From: HT1-32 sp040219025
GTDB taxonomy: Bacteria > Pseudomonadota > Alphaproteobacteria > Rhodospirillales > HT1-32
DNA: 64,000 bases
Assembly (NCBI GenBank): GCA_040219025.1
Contig: JAVJTE010000015.1
Location: forward strand, 1 to 64,000
Reading direction: 5' to 3'
In this document: piece after piece, positions 63,793-64,000 of the stretch
How the letters are laid out: each line of letters begins with the position of its first letter
Numbering within the stretch: the stretch's first letter is position 1
The notes under the pieces: model-generated
The model's database searches: none
What the model saw: the letters and a program-made list of their open reading frames with translations, nothing else
Told to the model about the DNA's origin: nothing
Made by a program: the position numbers and the translations under genes

Positions 63793-64000
63793 TCAATCCA
63801 GCCGGATTGCGGCAAATTTCGCCTTGTCCCTCGGGGCGCTGTTGAACAGCCACCGGGGCTTTACACCGGTCCGTCCGATGGCCGGCAGTGCCATCAGACT
63901 GCTCGATACCGTGCCGAAACCGGTATCGCTGCCGACCAGCATGGCGCTGCCCGGACCTGCTTTTGCATCGCTGTCCCGGGACGCCAGCAGGGCCGCCCAG
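63793..64000 (-). CDS. Partial NRDE-family protein (C-terminal end)
   Basis: The 3' end of a - strand gene whose stop is at 63793-63795; its start lies beyond the window. The visible 68 residues end GFGTVSSSLMALPAIG...RWLFNSAPRDKAKFAAIRLD. The G-x-G-T-x-S-S-S-L-x-A-L pattern and the W-L-F ending resemble NRDE (TANGO2-like) proteins. The call rests on a short piece. Confidence 0.55.
   Translation of the reverse strand, partial: WAALLASRDSDAKAGPGSAMLVGSDTGFGTVSSSLMALPAIGRTGVKPRWLFNSAPRDKAKFAAIRLD

Overview
The window is chromosomal DNA of an alphaproteobacterium. The alphaproteobacterial-type stand-alone rpsD, the bolA-like/grxD pair, the purC-purS-purQ-purL order, the nosRZDFYL-apbE order and the wealth of LysR regulators and ABC/TRAP uptake systems all fit. 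A marine or soil Rhodospirillales-like heterotroph is plausible, but the genus cannot be read from the sequence. No phage, IS element, integrase or CRISPR array was seen.

Layout. (1) 43-119 is an initiator tRNA (fMet, CAT). Its 3' end is repeated exactly at 31047-31074 and in degenerate form at 19312-19339, each copy followed by a terminator hairpin. These look like attachment sites bounding two tandem genomic islands. (2) Island A (about 126-19311) holds two catabolic/uptake operons that face each other: on the + strand IclR regulator, D-amino-acid-dehydrogenase-like oxidase, TAXI-TRAP permease, HyuA, HyuB and TAXI receptor; on the - strand a polar amino-acid ABC transporter, an aminotransferase and a second HyuA/HyuB pair, divergent from a LysR regulator. 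(3) Island B (about 19340-31046) is a compact N2O-reduction module: Crp/Fnr-type (NnrR/Dnr-like) regulator, NnrS, nosR, nosZ, nosD, nosF, nosY, nosL, apbE (nosX) and a c-type cytochrome. Three sites of the form TTGNN-N4-CGCAA lie before nnrS, nosR and the cytochrome gene. (4) 31196-42815 is a - strand catabolic cluster with a divergent LysR gene: amidase, Rieske oxygenase, an unrecognised 203-aa protein, a LivHM-LivGF branched-chain-type ABC transporter, a DUF1116 (AllG/YlbE-like) protein, its binding protein and a 2Fe-2S/FAD reductase. Together they look like import and oxidative breakdown of an unknown, probably aromatic or amide-bearing compound.

(5) 42963-48268 holds an AI-2E-type membrane protein, YqjE-like and YqjD-like small membrane proteins, a LysR regulator divergent from an ArsP/YraQ-type permease, a GFA-family zinc protein and a lipoprotein. 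(6) 48312-54437 holds a Cache-HAMP-PAS-GGDEF-EAL protein and a His/Arg-type ABC transporter. (7) 54743-64000 is housekeeping core: rpsD with a strong promoter and structured leader, a TPR protein with a DsbA-fold isomerase, grxD and bolA-like genes, a CHASE-PAS histidine kinase, the purine genes purL, purQ, purS and purC, and the 3' end of a probable NRDE-family gene.

Functions come from reading motifs and protein sequences by eye; no database search was run. Starts were moved to the codon with the best ribosome binding site where the longest frame was implausible.
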